Shown: positions 22,465 to 33,755, counted from the stretch's first letter. The stretch is 64,000 bases of DNA from Nephrocerus scutellatus (GCA_947095585.1 OX352763.1:109409908-109473907); one strand, 5' to 3'. The notes: generated by a model from the letters alone, not told the origin. Numbers and translations are program-made.

Positions 22465-23704
22465 AACTAAGATAGTTATTCAACTCTTAATGAATTTGAT
22501 ACACTGCCTGACTTAATTTAAGAATTTTTACCGAAGACAATTATACTGAAATCGTTATTACGGGCGATTCCAATGTGTACAATTCTGGATGGGTTCCCCA
22601 CTCTGGAAAGACAACACCCGTAAGAAGGTCTGCTGAGCTATTCGCTGAGACGAATTGTCTTACTCAGCTAGTGAATGATTCTAATCGAATTCCAGTATTA
22701 CGAATCATTTCGCTTGTTTTTTAACTCTCATTCCACCATTAATATATCATAGGCTCATCCTACCATTCTCATTTCTAGACCACTCAGTTTAAGAAAAATC
22801 TTAAAAAAGAATTCAGAGGCATAACGAGAAAGCCAATTGGGAAGACCCTAAAACATTCTTTTGAAAATTGACCTAACCGCTATTCTTCCCCAACATTGAC
22901 GTGGATAATGCCGGTGATACGATTACAAAGATCACTCACATTGGTATTCCTTTCAGTATTAAGTCTGTCAAACGGAAGGATGACGATGATGTAAACTGCA
23001 AAGATGCTTCTATGAAGAGGAAGGTAAGCTTTTGGTTGTATAAAGCAAACTACAGAGAAAAAACGACAAAAATACATGTGTGCCAGAAATCATTGCAATG
23101 TAAAAATTCGGCGAGTCAAACTAATAAATGATAAGAGATTGAGACAAAAAATACATAAATGTCCCGAAAGTAGTCATTCATGAAAAGAATTAAAAAATAC
23201 TGCCTTGTCTTCAATTCTAACGATCATTCACAACGACCTTCCAGCTGTCAGGTCTAAGGACAAGGCCAATTTACTTGCTGCACATTTTGCAGCTTTCACC
23301 ACGTTTCCAGATAATGTGTTGATCTTACACCTGTACTTCTGAGTGCCGAACACTTTATGGGAAAGATTTACATTCGTTCTCATAAACTAGCTACATTATT
23401 AAGTGACCTTAGCATACACAAATTTGCTGGACCAGGTGGTGGTGTTCTTCATCGCTGGAATCACCATTACGTAAGCTTTTCTTCCAATAACTTGGAAATT
23501 GTCCAGAATTTGTCCAGCCTATACCAAAAAAAGGTGAGCCTCTTTACGTACCGACCAATAGCACTAACGTCTCTTTTTAAGGTCATGGAAACGCTGATCA
23601 AACGTCAGCTTATGAAATATCTTGAATCACGAGAACTTCTAAATGACCGTCAATTGGTTTGCGTAGGCAACGTTCTAATGGTGATCTGTAGGCATGTAGG
23701 TTGA

Positions 23705-23865
23705 TTTTAAAAAATGTATATGGGCCCGAGAGCCACCAAAGTGTTGCTATTAGAGATACACATGTGTGCAAATCTTGAATAAAATCGGTCTTTAGCAAGT
23801 GGGTTAAAAATTGATCGCAAGATTCCACCAGCTACTAACAGGACAGGCAACAGGGCACGCGAAGC
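23705..23865 (+). repeat. Dispersed short repeat, copy A
   Basis: It contains the shared core gagatacacatgtgtgcaaa, then aataaaatcggtc, agcaagtgggttaaaaattg and atcgcaagattccaccag. The same core in the same order and orientation occurs at 24070-24240, 38789-39075 and 53510-53615. A short atgggagccc-like string precedes the core in three copies. No protein frame or terminal inverted repeat was found. It may be a non-autonomous element of unknown class. Confidence 0.75.
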
Positions 23866-24069
23866 AAAAAAAGAGATTTTTAAAAAAAAAACAACCCAGG
23901 AATTTTTCATGTAAATTCTCTAATAACCAAGTGCAAGAGTGTTGTGACAACTTGTTCTTCAATGCATAGGTTGACATCCACACCAAACGAGTATAAACGC
24001 TTTAGTGGTTAAAAACAACGCATGGAGAAAGCAGCGCTGAATACAGCGCACAGAGTTATTACAGTATAG

Positions 24070-24240
24070 CGTCAGTTGATGGCCAGATCACTCCCAATTT
24101 TTAATAGAAAGTGTTGTCACCGGAGATACATATGTATGCAAAGATTCAATAAAATCTGGCCTTAGGAAGTGGGTTAAAACTTGAACCCAATATTCCACCA
24201 GCCATCGAATCACAGACAGACGAAGTTAATATGGAGAATT
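24070..24240 (+). repeat. Dispersed short repeat, copy B
   Basis: Here the core reads caatttttaatagaaagtgt then tgtcaccggagatacatatg, aataaaatctggcct, and aggaagtgggttaaaacttg. It is about 230 bp downstream of copy A and in the same orientation, so A and B may be a diverged tandem pair. Confidence 0.75.
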
Positions 24241-24880
24241 TAAAAGGGGGAATTATTCGTAAGCCCAAGAAAAATCACAATCTTCTTATTTTATTCAAAA
24301 TCCAGTGTTCTGTGTGAACACCGGTAGACCAACGAGTATGCTCTCCTGCAAAAAGTTTCCTTACACTGAGAATGAGAATAGAAATTTTCTTCTCGACAAT
24401 GACTCTGCAAATAACATTTCTTTTCAACATAATTTGAGAAATAAGCTTATAAGGAATTAGCATATAAATCTCTTTTACTCCAGTTAATTTTTGGGGCATT
24501 GCACTGGGAATTGACACAAATTTAATAAAAATCAATCTCTGATTTTTTTATTTCTATTTTTTATAACCTAATCGCACCTTTTTGGTTTACAGCAACAATA
24601 GACTGTGTTCACAGTTCAAGTTATCTCTTCTGACTGCAGGTAGCAAAGTTATGTCTTTTTTAAGGTAATGCCTTAGTAGGTACTTGAGGATTTACAATTT
24701 TAATAAAAAATACAACACTAAAAAGGAGTATTACAGCAGAAATATCAGATGGACAAGCTCTGCAGGATGTTAGTGAATATTTACTTGAGCATCCTCTTCA
24801 GGGTGATTTCCAGTAGTTTTTATATATAAAATATACGAACCTATAGCAAAGCAGTATATAAGTACACTGCTACTCTATAT

Positions 24881-25665
24881 ACAGGGTGTATCCGTTAAGG
24901 TGGCAACTACCTAAAGGGGTAATTCCTTGGTTAATTTCGTAAAAAAACCGTATGGGTGGGGATGGGGTTTTATTATCACCCCCTACGGTGTACGTAGCGT
25001 TTTGACTTTACATCACTTCACACTCTGTTACTCTTGAACGCTTCTAGCTACGATGTCACCGTTGGTCTCTTTTGATAGGAAATTATATCTTTAAGGTCAA
25101 ACAATGTTAATTTTTTTAATTTCTTAAAATGATTACCAATATGAACGTCGTCAAAGTCAAAACATTTTTTTTTAAATTTCGATTATTTAAACTAGATTAT
25201 TTCGAAAAATGCTCTCGGATTATTTTTTTTTGACAAATGCAGTATTAAAGTCTATTCAATTTTCTAGAAATTCACCTCACAATATTTTTGAATTCGTTCA
25301 ATAGAAGCAGGATGAAAATTTAAAGTTTGCAAAATGAACGAATACATACTCTTGACCTTACATGACTCAAGAGTGCTTCCAGCTATAAGGTTAATATTGG
25401 TCCGTTTTGAAAGAAAATTAAATTCTTAAGATAAAACAATACTTATTTTTTTTAAATTTATTAAGCCATACTTATATAAAGGTCGTTAAAATCAAAAAAA
25501 AAGTTTTTTTTAAATTGTATTTACCAACACGATTATTTTCGAGAAATGCTTTTAAATACATTTTTTTACATATACAGAAAAAAAGCCTATTCAATTTTCT
25601 ACAAATCCATGGCACAATATTTGTGCATTCTGTCAACAAGAGCGAGATGGTGCAGGTTGTGTTAC
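24881..25665. repeat. Diverged tandem dimer, ~338-bp monomer
   Basis: Two successive segments, about 25015-25330 and 25350-25665, share an ordered series of matches. Examples are a gcttctagctacgatgtcac / gcttccagctataaggttaa pair, then caaacaatgtta / aaaacaatactta, then aacgtcgtcaaagtcaaaac / aaggtcgttaaaatcaaaaa, then gattatttcgaaaaatgct / gattattttcgagaaatgct. The last pair is spaced ~338 bp apart. The dimer is preceded by acagggtgtatccgttaagg at 24881, which looks like a transposon terminus, but no partner end was found. Confidence 0.7.
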
Positions 25666-25932
25666 TACTAATACTACGTATAAGAAGAGTTGCATTACGT
25701 CTCAGTGTTTTTGCAGCTCCAGTCCAATAAAATTACATTGGGAACGGATGCACTCTTGCCACTTCACTCCAGTGCATAATCTTCTTCAAACAGACTTCCC
25801 AGAAAGTACTTAATTTTGTGAGTCATTTGTCAAATTTCTCCACCAATTTCATGTGTTTCCGAAATGACATGTGCGTAGCGTTGTATCTATAGCACTCCCT
25901 ACAAAACTCTGCGCAACTGACAGGGTGACATA

Positions 25933-25960
25933 CAGGATGACTGACACGAAGTGTTACCAA
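25933..25960 (+). repeat. Left terminal inverted repeat of the DD37D mariner
   Basis: About 28 bp starting caggatgactgacacgaagt are preceded by the TA target duplication at 25931-25932. They match the inverted right end at 27209-27236 at roughly 24 of 28 positions. Confidence 0.9.
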
Positions 25961-26097
25961 AACAAAACGCCACAGAATTTATTATTATTTTTTGATGAAT
26001 TTTATTGAATCAAAGTAAAAAATGTTCACAAATATTTAAATTTTTGAATTGCATTAACAGTTTTCGATTTGGCCACCCTTAGCCACGATTATGGCCT

Positions 26098-27087
26098 TCA
26101 AACGGACGACAAAGCTATTGGATGCAGCACGAAAGTGGCTCTACGGTGTTTTGGTCCATTCCCGGCGAAGCACTTGCTTAAGATGATATTTTTTTGTATT
26201 TTTTTGTCCCAACGTTGCTCTTCAAAACACCTCAAACCGAGAAATCTAACGGATTTGCATCCGGTGAATTTGATGGCCATTGGGCAGTGGAAATGAACCG
26301 CGGAACGTTGTTTCTCAACCAATCTTTATTGACGCACGCTTTATGACTCGGCGCCAAATCCTGTTGAAATTTCCAGGCTCTGCGGCCGAAATGTTTTTGT
26401 GCCCAAGGCTTCAACGCTCCCTCCAACACATGATCTCGATAAATTTGAGCATTTATCTTGATACCACGGTCCAAAAAAACGAGCGGTGAACGGCTTTCGG
26501 TCGTTACGGCGGCCCAAACCATCACCATCGGCGGCGCTTGGTTTCGAGTGGCAATCCGTTGGTCCAGATTTTCAGTAGAACGGCCGGGCAAGTAAATCCG
26601 GTCGTTTTGCTTGTTCACATATTGCTCAATAACGAACGCTGACTCATCGGAGAAAAACAAATTCGGCAAATGTCCACTTTCGTGCAAGCGTAACAACTCC
26701 TTTGCTCTTTCCACTCTAACTTTTTTTTGAGCATTGGTGAGACCATGCGTTTTTTTTGGAATTTCAAGGCCTTTAGTCCAAGATGATCTTTCAATATAGC
26801 TGCATCCGTTAGAGCGAAATGTTCGCTTCACGAGCCATTTTTCTGCCGCTACGGCGCGTATTCCGAGCCAATTTGGCCTTCACCTTCCGAATGATATCCG
26901 ACGATGTTGCAGTGCGTTTCGGACCACAACCATGGCGCTTTGCAATACTGCCAGTATCGTTATAACGATTAATGGTACGATACACAAACATTTTATTCAC
27001 ATGCAGATGTTTTAACTGGTTAACAATCTGCGGCTGTGGTTTTGCAGCCAAATATAGAGTAATTCCACTATTACGCTTGAATTCCAT
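26098..27087 (-). pseudogene. Mariner DD37D transposase, broken
   Basis: The transposase would bind the TIRs and excise the element. The first frame (27087-26809) has the N-terminal helix-turn-helix region: HLHVNKMFVYRTINRYNDTG followed by a basic GPKRTATSSD and GRKMARE stretch. The second frame (26831-26232) has the catalytic part: LFFSDESAFVIEQ (first Asp), VNKQNDRIYLP, MVMVWAAVTTE, FQQDLAPSHKA (second Asp) and SPDANPLDFSV (third Asp). A frame change lies near 26810-26830. A stop directly follows DFSV, where this family usually has Trp, and C-terminal pieces continue in other frames to about 26060. All three catalytic residues remain readable. Confidence 0.9.
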
Positions 27088-27208
27088 TCCGGATAACTTT
27101 TTTCTGAATATTTCCCACTAAAATGCTTGTAAACAATGGAATGAACTGTCATTAGTGTAAATTTGAGCGCTCTGTCATTACTGGTCTGACAGCAATGACA
27201 GTCTGAAG

Positions 27209-27236
27209 TTGATAACACTTCGTGTCAGTCACCCGG
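27209..27236 (-). repeat. Right terminal inverted repeat of the DD37D mariner
   Basis: Read on the minus strand from 27236 it starts ccgggtgactgacacgaagt and is followed outward by TA at 27237-27238. Confidence 0.9.
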
Positions 27237-27238
27237 TA

Positions 27239-28702
27239 TATTTCGTAGAGAAGAGCACAGAAATTCCTGCAGTAATGGAAGTGATCTACTGTCTGCCTAC
27301 TCTAAGTGTTCTTTTCAGTTCATATTGGTACAAAAATGCGACCAAGTCATAACAATAATGATAACAATGAATTATTATTTTCCATTAGCGCAGGAACGTT
27401 TAGTATTTTTTCTGTCCTTTTATATGTCACTTTTTCATTTGTTCAGTGCTCTTAAGTAAATGCGCTTAAATGTGTCAGTACATTACAGGAACATTATCTG
27501 ATTTATGTTTTGTTGGGTGCCTTGTGCTCTAACTACTTTTTTCCCATCATCCCCTGTGCTTTGGAACCACAACAATACCTCCCTTTACTGTACCAAGGAT
27601 GTGAACTTATGAATAAGACATCGACGACGGTCATTATATTTCAATATTATTACTTTTCTTCTCTTTGACAAAAAGCTACAACAAAAAATGTTTTTCTTTC
27701 CCTGGTACAGTACCCCAATACTATCTTGTGCCTACCTTATCCATAAATGGAACGGTCTAAGTATACTGAATGCTGAATTATAATGTTGCCTTTTGGAAAA
27801 GCAAGCAAAAAATTCTTTTGAATATATTAATATTTTAACAATAAAAGAGCGAAGGATCTTGTGAAAAAAATGTTCTTATGCAAATGAAATGGAAATTATG
27901 TAGGTGTTGGTGAATGGAGGGGTTGTCTAATGGATTTGCATTCGATAGAAGTTAATAGATTTCAATTTAGCCACTGTGTTTGTCATTCACCGCAACATAT
28001 GCGACAGGATTTAAGGTTTACAGTTGAAATTTAATCAACATTATAATATACATTAATAACATGAAAGGTATTTTTTTTAATGACATAAAGTCTCCCTTAA
28101 AAGAACAAAATTTTGCAAGACATAGTTTTTTTTATTACAACTGCAAAGATGCATAAAATGTCAGGCAGAAAACTTGCATTACAAATTCTCCAGGATATTG
28201 CGATCAACAAGAAGACATTAAAGAAAGGATCAAAAACACGAGTGAAATAAACTAACGAGAGGCACTCTGCTTACAATTTAATTGAAGTGCTTGTGGAAAA
28301 TGTTGCTGTCTGAGTTTATTGCAAGCACACACATACTCTATGCACACATACAAAAACATCTTCACTAATACATAAACATACAAATACATGCAAATACCCA
28401 CACGAACCGACGTGTGAATGCACAACGTTTGGCAAATCGTTTTGTCATAATTTGAGCTGATGCTCGTAGTACTGTCAAGTGTCTGGCTGGCGCCAATAAA
28501 GAGTGGGTGCATGGACCAACATTTTCACAGTAAAAATGGCTATTAAAACGGATATAAAATATCTGTAAAAAATAAACTAAAAACTGCACAGGAGTTTTTT
28601 GAGTGAGCTACATGAGTGAAGAAGCAACAAATTGTGGATGCGCGGAAAATTGGTCTAAAAGAATTTATCTAAGACAATTGGCCTAAAATAAATTTTGTAT
28701 AC
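27239..28702. other. Stretch without a recognisable gene
   Basis: I recognise nothing here. Two minus-strand open frames near 28252-28589 overlap each other and contain no known motif. Confidence 0.5.
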
Positions 28703-28965
28703 GCCGTGCCTCCGTGATGAGTGCATGGACTTCTGAGCAGAAGATTCGAATCCCAGAAAACACCAAAAGTTTTTTCACGGTCCCACCTCTCGCGAATTTC
28801 TGACAAACATCCGAGAGTAATAACTTGTCACGGAAAGCTTCTCAACTCGCCATTATAATTCGCGCAAGCGTAAATGGGTTTGCACCGCCCTTATAATGCT
28901 CGGCTATATGCTTGGCACAGCGTGGGCGTTAAGAAAAAGGAGGAGGAAAAAGGAGATATCTATGA
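28703..28965 (+). mobile_element. tRNA-derived SINE, copy 2
   Basis: The tRNA-like head gccgtgcctccgtgatgagt runs into ttctgagcagaagattcgaa and tcccag, containing a B-box-like GATTCGAATCC. The body (ctctcgcgaatttctgacaa, acatccgag, gtcacggaaagcttctcaac) matches copy 1 at 16845-17040 almost position for position. Beyond the shared body this copy continues with cgcgcaagcgtaaatgggtt and ends in a GGA/A-rich tail near 28940-28965. The A box is degenerate, so this copy is unlikely to be transcribed efficiently. Confidence 0.85.
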
Positions 28966-29009
28966 GCTTGTATTTTGAATGCCTATGGATCATAATGATG
29001 TGGGAAGAC

Positions 29010-29600
29010 AGAGCTTGACAGAGCATTCCACATACGTATTGTAGGGCTGAAGAACGAATCCCGGAACTTAACTATACCTCCTATAGTTAATGACCATTTA
29101 GAGCACCATGAGTATTGTGGTTGAATTCAAGGAGAGGTGTGGCATTCAGCTGGCTATTTCTCTTGAGCACCGCTCGTGGGCGAAGCGATAAAAGAGTGGC
29201 AAGCAGGAGACGTTCCAGCGGTGCTCAAGCGAATCTATTGATTTCGCAATGAAAAACGCATATGATTATTTAAACAAGGAGTACTTGGTCTTATCCACGT
29301 AATGTTGGAAGCAGCGCCCGCGCCCCGGTATTCGGTCCACGACCAGAACCACTTTGTTGATGAACATTTTCTTGCATATCAATATCCATATTAGTAGCAA
29401 TAAATTGTATCGCACAGTTTTGTATTCTATCCAGTTGATACAAGGTAGTTGAAGGCGCACCAGACTAGATATGACAATTGTACTCAAGTTTAGGGCGAGT
29501 AAACGCCTTGTGGATAGTAACCAGATCAGAGGGCGTGATATATTTCTTGAACCGTGTTAGAAAACCTAAACATCTTGCAGCATTTTTGGCGATGGTAAAT
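29010..29600 (-). pseudogene. LINE RT thumb fragment, minus strand (CR1-like)
   Basis: Minus-strand translation gives FTIAKNAARCLGFLTRFKKY near 29600-29545, then ITPSDLVTIHKAFTRPKLEY, then SGAPSTTLYQLDRIQNCAIQ near 29465-29405. This is the IRPxLEY-x-H-W-G / LxxLDRIQ pattern of the RT thumb in LINEs of this kind. A decayed C-terminal part follows toward 29030. The catalytic palm is not present. Confidence 0.75.
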
Positions 29601-29897
29601 ATGTGGTCAGGCGGTCAGCCATCAGCAGAATAGGGGGAATAACACAGAATGCTCTAGAAATGCAGGTGGCCGCAACTATCTCTGTCTAGTGGAAATGCGA
29701 TCAAACCCTCACGTGTTACCTGCTGATAATTTTCCTCCAGTACAGGAAAAGCGAAATGATCGGGAAAGTCCCTTCAAAGAAAGTTTGGCGCGAGGCCAAT
29801 AAACTCACCCGTTAAAAAACCATATAACGGAAACTCAAATCGTCCTCGGATACACTGATGAACGACGACGACCACGGCAAGGAAAGCGGCTATAGGA

Positions 29898-30590
29898 TTT
29901 AAGAATTTTCTCATGGAACGTACGCTCACTGTATAGAGCACGAGCTGTACAGCAGCTAGCCGATACCCTAACCAAATATAATGCTGACATAACAACAATT
30001 CAGGAGATGCGGAGGACGGGGAATGGTGTCTTACATAAATCAGTATATGACATATATTACAGCTGTCATGCAAGACATCATGAGCTCGGGATGGGGTTTC
30101 TAGTCAGCAAAAGAATGAAAACCACCGCCATCGGCTTTAAAGCAGTAAATGAACGGCTATGCAGATTTAAAAAAAAAGCCTCATAAACGTTCACGCACCT
30201 ACTGAGGATTCCCCAGATGATGGAAAAGAAGAATTCTTTGAATCAGTCGAACGGGAACTCCATGCCTGTCTTCAGTATAACGTAAAAATCATTCTGGAGG
30301 ATATGACCGCCAAAATAGGTAGGGAGCCAGTATTCAGGCAGTACATTGGCACCCATAGCTTACACGAGAACACTAATGACAATGTACAACGAGTCATAGA
30401 GATGGCAGCAAGCAATAATTTTGTCGTTGCGAGTACAAGGTTTGTGCGTAAAAATATCCACAAAGCCACCTGTGTATATCCTGATGAAGCCACTCGCAAC
30501 CAGATAAACCACGTGTTGATAGACGGCCGCCACAACCCAAACCTGATGACGGTACGATCGTACTGAGGTGCCAACGTCAACTCGGACCAC
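29898..30590 (+). pseudogene. RTE-like endonuclease (broken)
   Basis: The N-terminus reads RIFSWNVRSLYRARAVQQLA, then a YNADITTIQEMRRTGNG block (catalytic Glu in IQE) and GMGFLVSKRMKTTAIGFKAV. After a frame change near 30170-30300 the frame at 30303-30566 holds GTHSLHENTNDNVQRVIEMA, then VRKNIHKATCVYPDEATRNQ and INHVLIDGRHNPNLMTVRSY. The final box with Asp-His follows as VNSDHYLVG near 30568-30600 after a stop. The order equals that of complete RTE-like endonucleases. Confidence 0.85.
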
Positions 30591-30744
30591 TATCTTGTTG
30601 GTATTTTTGGCATTTTAAAGAAAGACAGCATCCGCGATTCCGATTCGAGTCAATACTGCCCTTCCCAACGAAGAGACCAGAAACAACTATGGTCAAGCGA
30701 TAGGACTCGCCCTAAATGCAGGGAGAATAAGTCCTGGGACTGAG

Positions 30745-31395
30745 ATGCCGGGCGTAGAAGAGCAATGGACACGCCTTAAGAATACTGTCATTAGTACTGC
30801 TGACTCCATCTTAGGCAGTAGTCGTAGAGATCGGAACGACTGGTTCGATGACGAATGTAAGCTAGCGACTGAACGTAAGATGATGTTGCGAACCGAGCAA
30901 TGCAACAATCTCATAGATCGCGGACACGCGAAGATGAATATAAAGAGCTCAGAAGATATGAAAAAACAGTTCACCGGCGAAAGAAAACAGCCTGGGAGAA
31001 GAACTAGAACAGTACAGAGAGAAAGGACCGCACTAGGCGCGGAAGTTCTGCCAATGAGTCCGCGGTATGACGCAATGTACACCGCGTTGCACATACTACA
31101 AGGACAAAGAGGGTAATCTGATCGCCGATCTCAAAGGTACTTTCATGAGTTGCTTAATGGCCAGCTAACTGAGGAATTGGAGGCTCCACCAATGACCGAA
31201 GACCACAGTATGCTGACACCACCAAGCATAGACGGAGTTAGCAGATTGATAAATCGGCTGAAAAATAATAAGGCCCCGGGATCTGATGGTATCCCAGCGG
31301 AGCTGATTAAAACAGGATGCCCAGAAATTCACCAAGCAATTCATGTATTGCAAGTATGGGAGAAAGAAGCGATGCTAGGAGACCGAGACAGAGAC
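30745..31395 (+). pseudogene. RTE-like linker and RT entry block (broken)
   Basis: The linker frame (30745-31116) contains VEEQWTRLKNTVISTADSIL then RNDWFDDECKLATERK, typical of the segment between endonuclease and RT. The next frame (31150-31443) has LLNGQLTEELEAPPMTEDHS and RLINRLKNNKAPGSDGIPAE, the KNNKAPGxDGIPAE block that opens the RT domain. A frame change near 31110-31150 separates them. The palm with YADD is absent. Confidence 0.85.
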
Positions 31396-31979
31396 ATCAA
31401 ATTTCTCTATTGCTACCATCGCACATATAAATCAATTTTATAATGAGGTGTTTTATTGAAATTGATTTGATTTTATTTACCATCCATTTCTTAACCCGCA
31501 CGGCCACCTTGTTTAAAGCTCTCCTCTCGCTTTGTCTCCCTTTCGGTCTGTCTGTTGTATTCCATAACTTCGTTGGGTTTTGTATTTGAAAAATTGAATT
31601 ACTCTACCATTGATGCCAGAAACAGAGCTAATTTACTTGTCAACTGTCTGCCTGTCTGTCTGTCTGTCTGTCGGCTGCCAGGAAAAAAATCCTTGATGTT
31701 TTTATTCTCTTTTTAAATTGGATTTTTCACAAATTTCGTATAAGTGAATGTGTTTTTTTTTTGCTGTGTAATATCGATTTCAAAGGAGGCAATGTGTTGA
31801 GTGAGTCATGACAGCAACAACCGACTACGATTAGGATAATAGCGTTAGCAAGCTGTAAAAGGAGATTAATAAACTTTCTCTGCTCTAAACGATTGTTGCA
31901 AGATATTGGAGTGAAAAATAAGAGATTTAAAAGATCTACGTTTAGGTAAGCTAGTGTTTTCCAAGCTGAAATTATGGCT
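31396..31979. other. Stretch without a recognisable gene
   Basis: No coding similarity is seen. A (CTGT)n microsatellite occupies about 31651-31672. Confidence 0.55.
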
Positions 31980-33660
31980 ATAAAAGTGGTCTTACCTTGG
32001 CAGACTAAAAGAAACTCTAAAAGCATTTATTTCAAAAGAACAGTTTAAATAACTACCTAATAAACCTAAAACCAATTTCAGAGACCATTTACTTATTATG
32101 GAAAGCGGTTAAAAACCAGCAGTCAAAAACCAAATATGTACTTCAATTTTCCCCAGTTAATAAAAATTGACGGAAAATGGGTTAGAGAAAATTATCATAA
32201 GGCGAATACTTTAGCCCAACACTTTTGGAACACTTTCTCTAATGAAGATGACAGAGCCTTTTTCTTGCAACTACATTTCAATAGGACTTTGATCATCTCC
32301 AAAAAGTTATAAGTTATAAACGAAATACAATAATTGATTAGACATACAATAAACCACAAAAAAGCCCCAGGATATAACCTACTAACAGGATAATTACTTG
32401 AAAAACTACCACGAAACGAGAAACATTTTCACCGCAATGTTTAGACTTCAGTACTTTTTAAAAGTCTGAAAAGTTGCTGAAATAATATCTATACCAAAAA
32501 ACGCAACCATACCAAACTCGTATTGGTCAATAAGCTTACTCCCACTTATGTCCAAAGTATTTAAGCGTCTATTATGTGACCGCATGGAACCAATTATACT
32601 AATCAACACTAAATATAATACCGAACCATTTCCGCAAGCAACACTCGACGATACAGCAGCTCCATAGAGTGACAAATAGAATATCAACAGATCTGAAAGA
32701 AAAATGATTCTGCGTTGGAGTATTTCCTAACGTTACCAAGGCATTTGATACCGTATAGCATCCTGGACTACTTAAAAAACTTTCTATTGACTATTACTTA
32801 ATAATCAGAAGTTACCCAACGAATCGATAATTCTATGTTAAGTAAAAGGACGTATCATCATCAAAATGATACGCAATACGAGTTGGAGTTCCGCAAGGCA
32901 GCGTGCTTGGACCACGCCTTTATAATATTAAACCTCTACTTATTCACACAACATCGATGATTGCTTACATTTGCTGACGACACCATACTGCTCTACTTGA
33001 ATAAATGACTACACACAGCGAGCGTCCAACTGCAAAAAGTATTGAGACGAAACTATGAAATAGTTTAAGGAGTGGCATTTAAAAATAAACGAAGACGAAA
33101 CGGTGCATGTCATATTTATAACAAAGACAAAATACACACCCGAACCACTAAAAATAAATAACAAAAGCATCTCTATGGAGAAGTGGCGAAGTGTCTAGGA
33201 ATGTATCTAGACAGAAAGCTTATATGGAAGCATCATATACAGCAAAAGAGGAATCAATTAAGAACAAAACAAGACAACTCTACTGGCTAATACGTAAAGA
33301 CTCTCCATTATCAACCTACAATAGAATCTTGCTTTATAAAACTGTTATAAGACCTATACGGATGTACGGATCTCAAATTTGGGGCACATAAATATGACAT
33401 ATTATGGTATGTCACAAGCTCCGACATACACAATGACCTCAAAATTCCAAAAATTTACCAGTAAAGAAAATGTTTGCCAAATTTTAAAATGTTAACCAAC
33501 ACTATCCCAAAAAAATGTTAAGCAAATGGTATTATTAGTGACATATCTTAATTAGCCTACCTACTTCACTAATCAAATATGTATAAATTTTACCTGTATA
33601 CGCGTGACAGAACTGAAACTTCTTTCTTTACATGTTGTGTCCAATATTACGATTAAATTA
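31980..33660 (+). mobile_element. Jockey-clade LINE, 5'-truncated and decayed
   Basis: RT to thumb is collinear over ~1.6 kb. Blocks are KINGKWVRENYHKANTLAQHF near 32170, a KKAPGYN block near 32355, YWSISLLPLMSKVFKRLLCD near 32520-32580, RVGVPQGSVLGP-like coding near 32880-32915, TFADDTILLYLNK near 32968-33005 with the catalytic FADD intact, a CLGMYLDRKLIWKHHI block near 33195-33235, LYWLIRKDSPLSTYNRILLY near 33280-33340, and GSQIWGT near 33370-33390. Frames change many times. The 3' end near 33650 is followed by an A-rich ataaaatgaaagaaaataag, consistent with a Jockey-type tail. Confidence 0.85.
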
Positions 33661-33755
33661 ATAAAATGAAAGAAAATAAGAAGTCTTTTAAAACAAAGAC
33701 TAAGGAAATATTCTTGTAGTGTTCTATGCCAATGCGATGATATGCGCAAGCATTA

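Larger units (their letters stand above)
20690..23700 (+). mobile_element. CR1-like LINE interrupted by a second retroelement
   Basis: The endonuclease starts near 20705 (DIRNIRDLRS) with ALSETQMNKDSD near 20790 and LPSGYNLVPVF near 20845. These match the LALSETWL and GGGLAIYY pattern of CR1-type endonucleases. After an insertion (21098-22464) it continues with EIVITGDSNVYNSGW near 22545-22590 and LFAETNCLTQLVND near 22640-22680. The linker is at 22900-23130 and the RT N-terminus at 23357-23704. RT blocks include IYIRSHKLATLLSDL, YRPIALTSLFKVMETLI and LLNDRQ. The 3' end of the element is missing. Stops and frame changes are present. Confidence 0.8.
25933..27236 (-). mobile_element. Complete but inactive mariner (DD37D), 1304 bp
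   Basis: The ends are inverted repeats: caggatgactgacacgaagt at 25933 and, read from the other strand, ccgggtgactgacacgaagt from 27236. About 28 bp match with few differences. Each end is flanked by TA (25931-25932 and 27237-27238), the target duplication of the Tc1/mariner superfamily. The transposase runs on the minus strand. The catalytic spacing between the second and third Asp counts to 37 residues (DD37D). Length and structure fit a full-length element; coding damage makes it non-autonomous. Confidence 0.92.
29620..31395 (+). mobile_element. RTE-like LINE copy 1: endonuclease plus RT N-terminus, 3' part missing
   Basis: A 5' leader (29620-29880) matches 56096-56190, followed by endonuclease, linker and the first RT block, all on the plus strand. 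The sequence stops resembling the element at about 31395, before the catalytic palm. Loss of the 3' part is opposite to the usual 5' truncation of LINE insertions and implies a later deletion or break. A second copy with different internal deletions is at 56096-57330. Confidence 0.85.

Noticed and set aside
22443..22468. Insect telomere repeat (CCTAA)n / TTAGG
   Set aside because: Only four to five units, and they form the 3' tail of a retroelement. Similar short runs end the LOA-like LINEs at 34640 and 41310. Flies generally lack TTAGG telomeres.
28703..28775. Functional tRNA gene
   Set aside because: The acceptor stem and A box are degenerate and the same head is followed by the same non-tRNA body in another copy, so it is a SINE.
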